Below are positions 16,467 to 24,684 of a stretch of DNA of 64,000 nucleotides, in pieces. A program made the position numbers and the translations under genes. The DNA is from JACKIP01 sp963710165 (GTDB lineage: Bacteria > Pseudomonadota > Alphaproteobacteria > Micavibrionales > Micavibrionaceae). Below the pieces are notes generated by a model that searched no databases, was not told the DNA's origin, and was given only the letters and a program-made list of their open reading frames with translations. Numbering within the stretch: position 1 is the stretch's first letter; every line of letters begins with the position of its first letter. The stretch covers positions 1 through 64,000 of the forward strand of contig CAVPYZ010000001.1 of assembly GCA_963710165.1 (NCBI GenBank). The letters run 5' to 3'.

Positions 16467-18359
16467 ATGACACGAGTTAGAGATATTAAAACTACTTTCA
16501 CGGCGGGCGCGGTCAGCCGTGACTTGCTGGGACGGGGCGATTTGAACGCTTATCAGAACGGCGCATTGGAGCTGCAAAACCTGTTTATCTTCCCCACGGG
16601 CGGGGTCACACGCCGTGCGGGGTTACGCTACGTTGATACAGTACCAAGCACGGGGCGTCTGATCGCGTTTGAATTTAATACAGAACAAGCGTACTTACTG
16701 GTATTATCAGATCAACAGATTGATATTTACTTTGAGGGCAATGCCGAAACAACCCTGAACGCTCCATGGGCGGCGGCAGATACCGATCAGGTAGTGTGGA
16801 CGCAATCGGCCGATACATTGCTTTTAACGCATCCCGATTATCCGCCGCAGACATTAGCGCGTACGCTCACTGGCTGGTCATTACAGCAATGGGATTATTT
16901 CGAGGAAAATAATATACTCTCCCAACCCTATTATAAATTCGAAGCTAGCGGGGTCAGTTTAACACCTTCGGCGACCACTGGTACCATCACATTAACGGCA
17001 TCTTCTGGCGTGTTTAATGAATTACAGGAAGGAACGCGCCTGCGGATAGCAGGGAAGGAAGTAGAGGTGATAGACATCGCCTCCCCCACGGTTGCAAGCG
17101 TAAATACGTTAGAAGACTTACCAAATACAGATACAACCATCGACTGGCAAGAACAGGCCTTTAGCGCCTATCGCGGGTATCCTGTATCCGTGGCGTTTCA
17201 TCAAGATAGGCTGGTGATTGGCGGGTCACGCGATTTGCCAAACCGCCTGTGGTTTTCAAAAAGCGGGGATCTGTTCAATTTTAATCTAGGCGAGGGGCTG
17301 GATGATGAATCAATAGAATTTGCGATTTTGTCTGATCAGGTCAATGCCATTCGCGGCCTGTTCTCCGGGCGTCATTTACAGGTTTTTACCTCTGGCGCGG
17401 AATGGATGGTGACGGGCGACCCGCTCACCCCGACATCGGTACAGTTAAACCGCCAAACACGTGTGGGGTCGGTTACGGGGCGCTATATTCCGCCCGTCAA
17501 TGTCGATGGTGCCACGCTGTTTGTGGCGCGGAACAGACAGGAAATCAGAGAATTTCTTTATACCGATCTGGAACAGGCCTATCAGGCAACCGATCTGGCT
17601 TTACTCTCACGCCATATTATCAAACGCCCGATTGATCAGGATTTTGACCAGACACGGCGTTTGCTCTTTTTAGTGCGAGAGGATGGACAGTTTGCGACCC
17701 TGACTGTTTATCGCGCCGAACAAGTTGCGGCGTGGACGCTGCATAATACTGACGGGCAAGTGAAATCGGTCGCGGTGGTGGGACAGAGTGTTTACCTGCT
17801 GATCAATCGCAACGGAACCTACATGATTGAAGAATTTGACGATACGCTCTTTCTCGACTCCGCGCTAAGCGGTGAAAATGAAATTGCGACGCAAATCTGG
17901 TCCGGTCTGACCCATCTGGAAGGGCGCACGGTTTCAATACGTGCGGACGAGTCACAGCATACACCACTCGTGGTCAATAACGGGTCAGTGACCCTGCAAA
18001 ACCCGGCAAAAAAAGTGCAAATCGGTTTGCCCTATACACATAAAGTTTTACCGCTACCGCCTAGCTCGGTTGGCGCAGGAGGCGGCGGACGCACAGTGCG
18101 CCTGGTCGAGGCAATTTACGGTGTGGAAAATACCAGAGCCCTGCGTCTGGATGTGGGGCGCGGCTATAATGATGCCATTCTTCATCAATTCGGCAGTAAC
18201 GTTCTGGATGATCCGCCCCCGATTATCAGTGGGAATGTGCGGGTGCGGGCGTTTGGCTGGCAACCGGACGGTGAAAAACCCCTCTGGCAGATTGAACAAG
18301 ATGCACCACAGCCCTTTACATTACTCAGCGTGACGACGGAACTTAAAGTGAATGATTAA
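16467..18359 (+). CDS. Tail tubular protein B (T7 gp12-like nozzle)
   Basis: A 630-residue protein of the podoviral nozzle family. The start at 16467 has GGAAAAAA before it, and the N-terminus reads TTFTAGAVSRDLLGRGDL followed by YQNGALELQNLFIFPTGGV, the usual family opening. Later HQDRLVIGGSRDLPNRLWFS and FTSGAEWMVTGDPLTP match the beta-propeller part, and RLLFLVREDGQFATLTVY the region after it. The frame is intact. The longer open frame upstream is not used, because it runs into the opposite lipoprotein gene. Confidence 0.92.
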   Translation: MTRVRDIKTTFTAGAVSRDLLGRGDLNAYQNGALELQNLFIFPTGGVTRRAGLRYVDTVPSTGRLIAFEFNTEQAYLLVLSDQQIDIYFEGNAETTLNAPWAAADTDQVVWTQSADTLLLTHPDYPPQTLARTLTGWSLQQWDYFEENNILSQPYYKFEASGVSLTPSATTGTITLTASSGVFNELQEGTRLRIAGKEVEVIDIASPTVASVNTLEDLPNTDTTIDWQEQAFSAYRGYPVSVAFHQDRLVIGGSRDLPNRLWFSKSGDLFNFNLGEGLDDESIEFAILSDQVNAIRGLFSGRHLQVFTSGAEWMVTGDPLTPTSVQLNRQTRVGSVTGRYIPPVNVDGATLFVARNRQEIREFLYTDLEQAYQATDLALLSRHIIKRPIDQDFDQTRRLLFLVREDGQFATLTVYRAEQVAAWTLHNTDGQVKSVAVVGQSVYLLINRNGTYMIEEFDDTLFLDSALSGENEIATQIWSGLTHLEGRTVSIRADESQHTPLVVNNGSVTLQNPAKKVQIGLPYTHKVLPLPPSSVGAGGGGRTVRLVEAIYGVENTRALRLDVGRGYNDAILHQFGSNVLDDPPPIISGNVRVRAFGWQPDGEKPLWQIEQDAPQPFTLLSVTTELKVND

Positions 18360-18390
18360 AGCAATGACAAACCTTTGAAAGGATAAATAC

Positions 18391-18912
18391 ATGGGAGCAT
18401 TAACTTCAGCAACCAGCCTGATCGGCGGGGTTACATCAACCCTGAATACAATAGATAACTTCGTTGATACGATTCAGGATTTTGGCGGGCAGGACAATCG
18501 CCGCGCCGCGTCCGATCAGCGTGCACAACAAAATCTGGCACTCCAGCAATTACAACAACAGCAAGCTTTGGAGCAACAGCAATCTAGAGAAGACGCCGCC
18601 CTGCGTTTGCAAGAGCAAAAAATCGAAACTCAAAACGCCGAAGAACGCCGTCAACGCGCCCTGCGAAGTGTTGTGGCCAAACAGCGTGCAACGTTTGGAG
18701 GACGAGGCATAAGCACAGGCAGCGGCTCCGCCGAGGCAGTATTGTTGGGTTTATTCGATGAAAGTGAAGAAGAACTGGAACAACGCACACGCCGCAATCA
18801 ACTAACCACCACGGCGTTATCGCAAGGGTTATCACAACAAAATAGTTTAAATATTTTACAGGCAACGCAATTACGTGAGCGACAGAATTTGGCCCGCGCG
18901 ATTAATTTTTAA
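18391..18912 (+). CDS. Internal virion protein, gp14-like
   Basis: A 173-residue protein between the nozzle and fibre genes. After a short start (MGALTSATSLIGG) comes a Q-rich coiled-coil stretch (about residues 50-90) and a C-terminal part with RATFGGRGISTGSGSAEAVL and further helices. Position and composition fit the small internal core protein (gp14) that T7-like phages eject into the cell envelope. The larger partners gp15 and gp16 are not found anywhere in the cassette, so DNA delivery would have to differ from T7. Confidence 0.7.
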   Translation: MGALTSATSLIGGVTSTLNTIDNFVDTIQDFGGQDNRRAASDQRAQQNLALQQLQQQQALEQQQSREDAALRLQEQKIETQNAEERRQRALRSVVAKQRATFGGRGISTGSGSAEAVLLGLFDESEEELEQRTRRNQLTTTALSQGLSQQNSLNILQATQLRERQNLARAINF

Positions 18913-18918
18913 ACTTTA

Positions 18919-18957
18919 CGTCATTGCGGGGAGGCATTGCCGCCGACATAACATTTT
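18919..18957. repeat. Partial GTCATTGCG-type element
   Basis: ACGTCATTGCGGGGAGGCATTGCC matches the left arm of the 14577 element, but the right arm is missing. It lies between the gp14-like and fibre genes. Confidence 0.6.
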
Positions 18958-18975
18958 TTAGAAAATACATAAAAT

Positions 18976-21006
18976 ATGACAGAACACATCAAAATACCGG
19001 ACGTTGTGCCGCTGATAACCTATGTCTGTAACGGCACACAAGCTCAATTCAGCTTTCCGTTTCCGATTTTTGCGAGTGCGGATTTGGTTGTAAAGTTTGA
19101 CGGCGCAACGCAGGTGAGCGGGTTTATAATATCGGACGCAGGACAAACCAACGGCGGAACGATTTTATTCGATGCGCCGCCCGTGATGGATACGATTTTA
19201 ACGCTAGAGCGTCTTGTGCCGATTGAGCGGATGACCGATTTTCTGGAAGGTGGTGATTTTAGCGCCAGTGCGATAAATACCGAGCTGGATTATCTGATCG
19301 CGGCTCTCCAACAAATCGAGCGACAAAATGACACGGCTTTACGGTTTAATGACACGGAAACGCTGGTGCAGAAAACGCTGCCCTCCCGTTTGAATCGTAG
19401 AAATAAAGGACTGGGCTTTGACGGTAATGGTAACCCCGTTGCCCTTGATTTGAATAGCGCAAGCATGGGCGCAAATTTCACCGCAACCGGTACAGGCGCA
19501 GGCAACAGAGATATTCAGGACAAACTTGGCGATCTGATCTCGATTAAGGATTTTGGCGCGGTCGGGGACGGCTTTACGAATGACACGATTGCGATACAAA
19601 ACGCCATCGCCGCGCATGATGCGGTGTTTATCCCAAATGGTGTGTATTTGATCAACGCAACGATCCAAATTGACGCGAATAAGACCCTGATTGGGGCAGG
19701 ACAGAAAAGTATTTTGCGCGGAAACTCAAGTAATTTCAACTTGATAGAAGTGACCGGTGACTATATCACGCTAAGTGCATTTCGATTAGAGCAAGGTAAT
19801 ATCGGGCTAAAATTATCTGGTAAAAACCGCCCCTGCGTGCAAAATTCCGTGACAGATATTACAATCTGGCAGGCACAAATTGCGGTGCAATTGGACGGCT
19901 CCGGCATGACAGATGCGCACCAGCCATGTTACTGGAATAACTTTGACCGCGTACTGGCGGCGCAACCATTCCTGCATGGCTTTCATCTGATGCGGAGCGA
20001 CGGCGGGGACACCGCCAATGCCAATAAATTCCATGCCTGCCGTGCCTATTCTTTGGACGCAACCACCAGCGGCGCGGGATTTTATGTCGAAGAAGGCAGC
20101 TTTAATAACTCCTTTCTGGATTGCGAGGCGAATGTAAACGGTGCCACGGCGCAGGCGTGTTTTCACATCGGGGCGGGGTCGAATAAAACATTACTGATTA
20201 ACCCTTACGCGGAATCGAATAATCAGGTGCCGAATATTCGTCTGGATGATGGTTCAATTGAAACGGCGATTTACAATTTGCTTTCCGCGTCGGACGGCGC
20301 GTCGATTTTTGATCTGTCGGGCGGGGAATATACCGCCTATAACGCAGGCTTCCCGTATAAAAACAGATTTCAGCGAACGCAGGCGATAGATTTAACAACA
20401 ACACTTCAACGCTATGATACCGAATATATTGATGCCAGCGGCAGTGTAACATTGGATACGTCACATTCGGTTCATCTGGTGTCATCATTTGGCGGGGCAC
20501 TGGATGTGAACTTACCAAATGCCGCGGACGCAGTTGGTGTGGAGATGAGCGTAAAGAAAATCGATTCCTCCGCCAATCTGGTCACAGTTAAAGAGGCCAA
20601 TGGTAATGGTCCGGACGGACGAACCTATTATCTGGGGGCGGAAAATGATTTTGTCACCATGCTGTCGAATGGTGCGGAATGGTTTGTGACCTCCTCCAAC
20701 CGTGCGCCCGGAAATACACGTTTTTATGACGGGGCGGGGCTGTATGACATTGATATGGCGGTGGATACGTATCTGCTTTCCAGCTTTGGCGGTGCGTTGG
20801 AAGCGCGCCTTCCCCCCGCCAATGCCCCCGAAGCCATCGGGCGCACAATCACGATTAAAAAAACAGATGTTTCAGGGAACACCATCACCATATCCGAACA
20901 AGGGGGCAGTGGGCCGGACGGATTTAACCAACCGCTGAATAGCCAATATAACGCCCTGACCATTGTATCGGACGGCGGGGCATGGTGGATTTTGAACAGG
21001 TTTTAA
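18976..21006 (+). CDS. Tail fibre / tail spike protein with beta-helix
   Basis: A 676-residue protein. The first ~130 residues resemble the T7 gp17 attachment domain (FSFPFPIFASADLVVKFDG, then FLEGGDFSASAINTELDYL). A pectate-lyase-like right-handed beta-helix follows, opening with IKDFGAVGDGFTNDTIAIQN (about 193-212). The C-terminal ~200 residues hold two copies of a beta-rich module: LVSSFGGALDVNLPNA with VTVKEANGNGPDG, and LLSSFGGALEARLPPA with ITISEQGGSGPDG. The fibre recognises and perhaps degrades a surface polysaccharide of target cells. The frame is intact, and a surviving fibre argues against simple decay. Confidence 0.88.
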   Translation: MTEHIKIPDVVPLITYVCNGTQAQFSFPFPIFASADLVVKFDGATQVSGFIISDAGQTNGGTILFDAPPVMDTILTLERLVPIERMTDFLEGGDFSASAINTELDYLIAALQQIERQNDTALRFNDTETLVQKTLPSRLNRRNKGLGFDGNGNPVALDLNSASMGANFTATGTGAGNRDIQDKLGDLISIKDFGAVGDGFTNDTIAIQNAIAAHDAVFIPNGVYLINATIQIDANKTLIGAGQKSILRGNSSNFNLIEVTGDYITLSAFRLEQGNIGLKLSGKNRPCVQNSVTDITIWQAQIAVQLDGSGMTDAHQPCYWNNFDRVLAAQPFLHGFHLMRSDGGDTANANKFHACRAYSLDATTSGAGFYVEEGSFNNSFLDCEANVNGATAQACFHIGAGSNKTLLINPYAESNNQVPNIRLDDGSIETAIYNLLSASDGASIFDLSGGEYTAYNAGFPYKNRFQRTQAIDLTTTLQRYDTEYIDASGSVTLDTSHSVHLVSSFGGALDVNLPNAADAVGVEMSVKKIDSSANLVTVKEANGNGPDGRTYYLGAENDFVTMLSNGAEWFVTSSNRAPGNTRFYDGAGLYDIDMAVDTYLLSSFGGALEARLPPANAPEAIGRTITIKKTDVSGNTITISEQGGSGPDGFNQPLNSQYNALTIVSDGGAWWILNRF

Positions 21007-21018
21007 AACAGGATGACC

Positions 21019-21339
21019 ATGGATATTACCGATAATATGAAGCAGCAAGTCTCGAAATTTCTGCCCGATGCGCTTGAAAAAGCAATGGCGTCTTACAGCG
21101 ATTTTTTGAAGCAGGAAAAAAGCGCGAATGATGAAGCATCGAAAAATTTTGAACATCATCACAAGGCGTGCAAGGCGGGAATGGCGCATATTGAATTATT
21201 GATGAAGTTGGCAGACAAATGCGGTCTGCCCGATGCAAGGGTGGCGAGTTATTCCGATCAGTTAAGAATGCAAGAAGTGATGGAAATCGCAAAAGAAGAT
21301 TGTTTCAACGACAGGGAAAAGTATAAAGACGATGATTGA
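21019..21339 (+). CDS. Terminase small subunit-like protein
   Basis: A 106-residue helical protein directly before the large terminase, overlapping it by 8 bases. It is placed as the small subunit by position and size (T7 gp18 is 89 residues); sequence similarity alone is weak. I chose the ATG at 21019, because AGGATG then serves as ribosome site at the right distance; the ATG at 21013 is too close to it. A strongly charged helix EKSANDEASKNFEHHHKACK is seen near the middle. Small subunits select the DNA to be packaged; in gene transfer agents this selectivity is reduced. Confidence 0.65.
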   Translation: MDITDNMKQQVSKFLPDALEKAMASYSDFLKQEKSANDEASKNFEHHHKACKAGMAHIELLMKLADKCGLPDARVASYSDQLRMQEVMEIAKEDCFNDREKYKDDD

Positions 21340-22795
21340 TTTTGAATTATTTGCGGCGATGTGGAACTGCTTGCAAAATCAATCAACGCCGCATGTGCAT
21401 TTTCGTATTATCCGCTGGCTTGAACAGCAAAAAAGTCTGGGGCAAAGACGATTGCTATTAATGGCATTCCGCGCCTGTGGCAAGTCAACCCTGATCGGTT
21501 TATATGTTGTATGGCGGTTGTTGCGAGAGCCGAATGAGCGGATTTTGGTAATTTCCGCCGATGAAATGCTGGCGGGGAAGATGGTGCGGAATATCAAACG
21601 TATAATTGAAAGCCACCCCATGACCCTGCATTTAAAACCGCCAAAGGTAGATCAATGGGGCATTGACCGTTTTACAGTCATGCGCGAAAAGGAATTGCGT
21701 GACCCGTCCGTTCTGGCAAAAGGATTGCACGGCAACATGACGGGGTGTCGCGCCGATATTATTATCTGTGACGATGTGGAGGTGCCCAATACCTGTGACA
21801 CATCTGAAAAGCGGCGTGATTTACGGGAAAAACTGGCGGAAACGGACTTTATTCTGATGCCGGAGGGAACGCTGATCTATGTTGGAACGCCGCATACCTA
21901 TCATTCCATTTACAGTAAAAAAGTTGCCGCCGATCACGAGGACGGAGTGCCGTTTTTAAGTTTGTATGAGCGCTTTACATTGCCCTTGCTTAATCAAAAG
22001 GGGCTGAGCGTTTGGCCGGAACGCTATACAAAGTCGAAGGTTAAGGAACTGGCGATTGCGACGGGACCAAATAAATTTGCCAGCCAAATGCTGTTACAGC
22101 CGGTCAATATTGCCAATGGGCGTCTGGATAGTTCTCTGTTGGAAATGTATGAGGGCGAGATTGCCTATGTGAAAGAATTAAACCGTTTAGAAATTAACAA
22201 TGTCAAAATGGCCTCTGCCGCGGCGTGGTGGGACCCTGCATTCGGATCTTTAAAAGGCGATCGCAGCGTTCTGGCAATATGTTATCAGGATGCTGACTCC
22301 CATTATTGGCTCCAACATATCGAGGTTATTCAAACACAAGCAGGTGATGCACAAGATATTGCCACACAACAATGCAGCCGCGTTGCAACTTTGTTGAAAA
22401 AATACAGAATGCCGAGCGTCTCTATCGAGATTAACGGTATTGGAAAATTCCTGCCTGGTATCTTACGTCGTGAATTATCAAAGTTGAATGTTCCGTGCAG
22501 CGTTTTGGAAGTTACATCACGCAGACCAAAAGACATTCGTATTTTGGAGGCGTTTGATGTGGTATTGGCGGCGCGTCATTTGCACGTTCATAAGGCTGTG
22601 ATGGAAACACCTTTTGCCACAGAACTGTCCGAATGGCGCCCCGGTATAAGCGGCGGGCATGATGATTGTCTGGACGCGGTGGCGGGGGCGCTGTCACTGC
22701 AACCCGTGCGAATTGGCGCGTCACCGTCGCGTCACCGTCAGGTCTGGACAGGTCGCGGTCGCACATCGCAGGCAGATACGGATTTCAGGATTTGA
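21332..22795 (+). CDS. terL: Terminase large subunit
   Basis: A 487-residue DNA packaging motor and nuclease. The ATPase part has AFRACGKSTL (45-54) in place of a canonical Walker A, as is common in T7-like terminases, and Walker B IIICDDVEVPN (143-153). The C-terminal nuclease has WWDPAFGSLKGDRSVLA with its metal-binding Asp at about residue 294, and HDDCLDAVAGAL near 450. All motifs needed for packaging are intact and the frame is unbroken, so the cassette can in principle package DNA. It overlaps the small subunit gene. Confidence 0.93.
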   Translation: MIDFELFAAMWNCLQNQSTPHVHFRIIRWLEQQKSLGQRRLLLMAFRACGKSTLIGLYVVWRLLREPNERILVISADEMLAGKMVRNIKRIIESHPMTLHLKPPKVDQWGIDRFTVMREKELRDPSVLAKGLHGNMTGCRADIIICDDVEVPNTCDTSEKRRDLREKLAETDFILMPEGTLIYVGTPHTYHSIYSKKVAADHEDGVPFLSLYERFTLPLLNQKGLSVWPERYTKSKVKELAIATGPNKFASQMLLQPVNIANGRLDSSLLEMYEGEIAYVKELNRLEINNVKMASAAAWWDPAFGSLKGDRSVLAICYQDADSHYWLQHIEVIQTQAGDAQDIATQQCSRVATLLKKYRMPSVSIEINGIGKFLPGILRRELSKLNVPCSVLEVTSRRPKDIRILEAFDVVLAARHLHVHKAVMETPFATELSEWRPGISGGHDDCLDAVAGALSLQPVRIGASPSRHRQVWTGRGRTSQADTDFRI

Positions 22796-22807
22796 ACATT
22801 CCGATCC

Positions 22808-22827
22808 GTCATTGCGCGCGCGATGAC
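22808..22827. repeat. Minimal GTCAT/ATGAC palindrome
   Basis: A 20-base sequence running GTCATTGCG to CGCGATGAC, nearly self-complementary. It is the shortest member of the dispersed family, 13 bases after the terL stop. Confidence 0.6.
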
Positions 22828-22853
22828 AGAGAATATTTTAGGAAGAGAAAAAC

Positions 22854-23084
22854 ATGAAAGACTTTTTAATCACATATTGGCCGTTTATCGGCTTTTTTCT
22901 GGTGCATGGTATCGGGTTTATCTGGGGGTTTTCCGGATTGACCGGACGGGTGCGTGAAATGGAAAAACAATTGCAACATCATAATAACGTGCATGAGCGG
23001 CTAGCACGGCTGGAGGCGAATTCGGCGTCAACTGCCGAAAGTGTGCGCCGCATTGAAGCACATTTACTACGGGTGAAATCATGA
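22854..23084 (+). CDS. Single-span membrane protein with coiled coil, lysis group
   Basis: A 76-residue protein with one hydrophobic N-terminal helix (about residues 5-27, WPFIGFFLVHGIGFIWGF) and a charged coiled coil to the end (REMEKQLQHHNNVHERLARL and on). Proteins of this shape next to terminase and endolysin genes act as holin partners, spanins or tail accessory proteins (DUF2730-like). It overlaps the receiver gene by 4 bases, so the two are probably translated together, which suggests that the receiver acts on or with it. Confidence 0.75.
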   Translation: MKDFLITYWPFIGFFLVHGIGFIWGFSGLTGRVREMEKQLQHHNNVHERLARLEANSASTAESVRRIEAHLLRVKS

Positions 23085-23443
23085 AAATAGCCATCATCGA
23101 AGATAATGACGCCGATGCGAAAATTCTGGGTGCGTTACTAAAAGATTTTCTGGATGAGCCGTATCAGCTGTTTGAAAATCTAGCTGATATCCAAAACCCT
23201 GTAACAGGTTTCGATATTATATTTTGCGACTTGAACCTGCCCAAAAGTTGGGGGGAGCGCACCGTGCGTCGTGCAAAATATTTGTTCCCAAACAGCTATA
23301 TCGTGGTGATGACGGGGCTGGGCGGGCATTATCTGACGGGGCGCATTTCGAAAAATATTCTGTCATGGGGCGCAGATGAGGTGATTTCAAAAGAAATACT
23401 CAGTCCCTCTCTATTGGAATTTATTTTCCAGACAAAAACTTAA
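23081..23443 (+). CDS. Receiver-only (CheY-like) response regulator in the lysis group
   Basis: A 120-residue stand-alone REC domain. All signature residues are in place: the acidic pocket in IIEDND (E7, D8), phosphoacceptor D50 in IIFCDLNLP, T78 in VVMTG, and K104 in VISKEI. There is no output domain. It overlaps the preceding membrane protein gene by 4 bases and is followed after 15 bases by the SleB-type hydrolase. A phosphorylation-controlled protein inside a lysis operon suggests that a host histidine kinase could gate particle release. This is inference; only fold and position are seen. Confidence 0.88.
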   Translation: MKIAIIEDNDADAKILGALLKDFLDEPYQLFENLADIQNPVTGFDIIFCDLNLPKSWGERTVRRAKYLFPNSYIVVMTGLGGHYLTGRISKNILSWGADEVISKEILSPSLLEFIFQTKT

Positions 23444-23458
23444 TTTAAGGATTCTAAC

Positions 23459-23944
23459 ATGAAATATCTAACACCTGAACCACCTCTTGAAACAGGAGGG
23501 GATGCAGACGCTATGGGGCATCTGCTCTACCGCGAAATGGAAATTGAAACACTGGCACGTACCCTGTGGGGGGAAGCACGTGGGGAGGGAGCGACCGGGA
23601 TGCTGGCGGTGGCATGCGTTATTTTAAACCGTGTGCGTATCGCGGAACGTAAAGGCAAATTTTGGTGGGGGAATAGTATTATTCAGGTATGCCAAAAACC
23701 GTATCAGTTTTCCTGTTGGAATAAGTCTGACCCGAATTTCAAAAAGTTATTACAAATTTCAGAAGATAATCCGTATTACGCCACAGCCTTGCGTATTGCC
23801 AGACGTGCTATTCATGCACAGATGGATGATATAACCAACTGCGCAGATCACTATCATGCGGCAGGTATATCGCCGTTTTGGACAAAGAATCAAAAGCCGG
23901 TCACGGTGATTGGTCGCCATATTTTTTATCGCTTAGAAAAATAA
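23459..23944 (+). CDS. SleB-type cell wall hydrolase (endolysin)
   Basis: A 161-residue protein of the Hydrolase_2/SleB family, which cuts the glycan strands of peptidoglycan. The catalytic segment ETLARTLWGEARGEG has the conserved Glu at position 39, followed by ACVILNRV and, further on, CQKPYQFSCW and the C-terminal NCADHYHAAGISPFW, all family features. No signal peptide is seen, so it needs the holin to reach the wall. Alphaproteobacterial gene transfer agents use hydrolases of the same general role. It follows the receiver gene closely. Confidence 0.9.
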   Translation: MKYLTPEPPLETGGDADAMGHLLYREMEIETLARTLWGEARGEGATGMLAVACVILNRVRIAERKGKFWWGNSIIQVCQKPYQFSCWNKSDPNFKKLLQISEDNPYYATALRIARRAIHAQMDDITNCADHYHAAGISPFWTKNQKPVTVIGRHIFYRLEK

Positions 23945-23950
23945 CACGAC

Positions 23951-24034
23951 TGTCATTGTCAGCGTAGCGTGGCAATCCCGAAATATTCAAAATTGATGAA
24001 TTTCTTCGTCGATGATGCTTCCTCACAATGACAG
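23951..24034. repeat. Dispersed GTCATTGCG-type palindromic element (diverged copy)
   Basis: TGTCATTGTCAGCG at the left, CTCACAATGACA at the right, and GTGGCAATCCCG inside. It fills the gap between the hydrolase and holin genes. Confidence 0.75.
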
Positions 24035-24053
24035 ATAAACAGAAAGAAAATAA

Positions 24054-24644
24054 ATGTCAGCATTACTTGCTCAAATTGGTGTACCCGTTTTAATCAGTGT
24101 TTTTTCCGAGGTGTTATCGGGGTCCAATAATCCGCTTGCCAAGGGTGCAGGACGGGCGCTTGAGGATTTGAATGACGCGCTAAAACGCGGCGAGGTTGAT
24201 CAGGAAGAATTGTCGGAATTGAACCGCCATACCGAAAATCTGGCACGTTTGATGTCAGAAGATTATCGCACACAAATTGCAGAGATAAATCAATCCCTAC
24301 GCGCCGAAGTGGCATCAAATGACCCGTATGTGCGCCGGATGCGACCGACATTTGGCTATCTGATGGCGATTACGTGGGCGGCGCAAATGCTGGCTTTGGC
24401 ATGGGTTATACTGGATGATCCATCAAATGCGTCGCTGGTGATGGAGGGTTTCGAGTCCCTCGGCCTGATCTGGACGGTCGGACTCTCGGTGCTAGGAATT
24501 TATGTCTATAAGCGTAGTGAGGATAAAAAGACCCTGTCCGGGATGAGTCGTCAAAGCGTCACACAGGGTCATGACCTGAAAACGACATATATTGAGTCTC
24601 TGCCTAATGTTGTGTCCGCAAAACCGCCACAGGGTCGTATTTGA
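24054..24644 (+). CDS. Holin of the three-helix gene-transfer-release family
   Basis: A 196-residue protein. The N-terminal half is charged; DPYVRRMRPTFGYLMAITWA (about 92-111) begins the membrane part, followed by hydrophobic helices around 102-120 and 135-155. The arrangement of a charged R-x-RP turn entering helices matches the Pfam family 'holin of 3TMs, for gene-transfer release', which includes the holin of Rhodobacter gene transfer agent. It opens the inner membrane so that the SleB hydrolase can reach the wall. It is the last gene of the cassette; the next gene is a host transporter on the other strand. Confidence 0.83.
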   Translation: MSALLAQIGVPVLISVFSEVLSGSNNPLAKGAGRALEDLNDALKRGEVDQEELSELNRHTENLARLMSEDYRTQIAEINQSLRAEVASNDPYVRRMRPTFGYLMAITWAAQMLALAWVILDDPSNASLVMEGFESLGLIWTVGLSVLGIYVYKRSEDKKTLSGMSRQSVTQGHDLKTTYIESLPNVVSAKPPQGRI

Positions 24645-24647
24645 TAT

Positions 24648-24675
24648 GTCATTGCCGCGTTTCGCTCACAATGAC
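24648..24675. repeat. Short GTCATTG-type palindrome at the cassette end
   Basis: GTCATTGCCGCG and CGCTCACAATGAC form an imperfect hairpin between the holin stop and the convergent EamA gene. It may serve as terminator for both. Confidence 0.65.
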
Positions 24676-24684
24676 GATGAATGA

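Larger units (their letters stand above)
9278..24675 (+). mobile_element. Podovirus-type virion cassette without integration or replication genes
   Basis: This 15.4 kb block encodes a full set of T7-like particle parts (portal, scaffold, capsid, tail tubes A and B, gp14-like protein, fibre, TerS-like and TerL proteins) and a lysis group (SleB hydrolase, GTA-type holin). I find no integrase, excisionase, repressor, primase, helicase, DNA or RNA polymerase, and no large internal virion proteins of the gp15/gp16 kind. No direct repeat suggesting att sites was seen at the edges, and there is no tRNA at either end. The only clear upstream control is the SOS-boxed promoter at 9278-9328. It may be a reduced prophage or a gene-transfer-agent-like element; the sequence does not decide. 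Confidence 0.85.

Noticed and set aside
9278..24675. Tailocin (DNA-free killing particle)
   Set aside because: Portal, capsid, scaffold and an intact large terminase are all kept. A tailocin would have lost the head and packaging genes, and podoviral tails are not known in that role.
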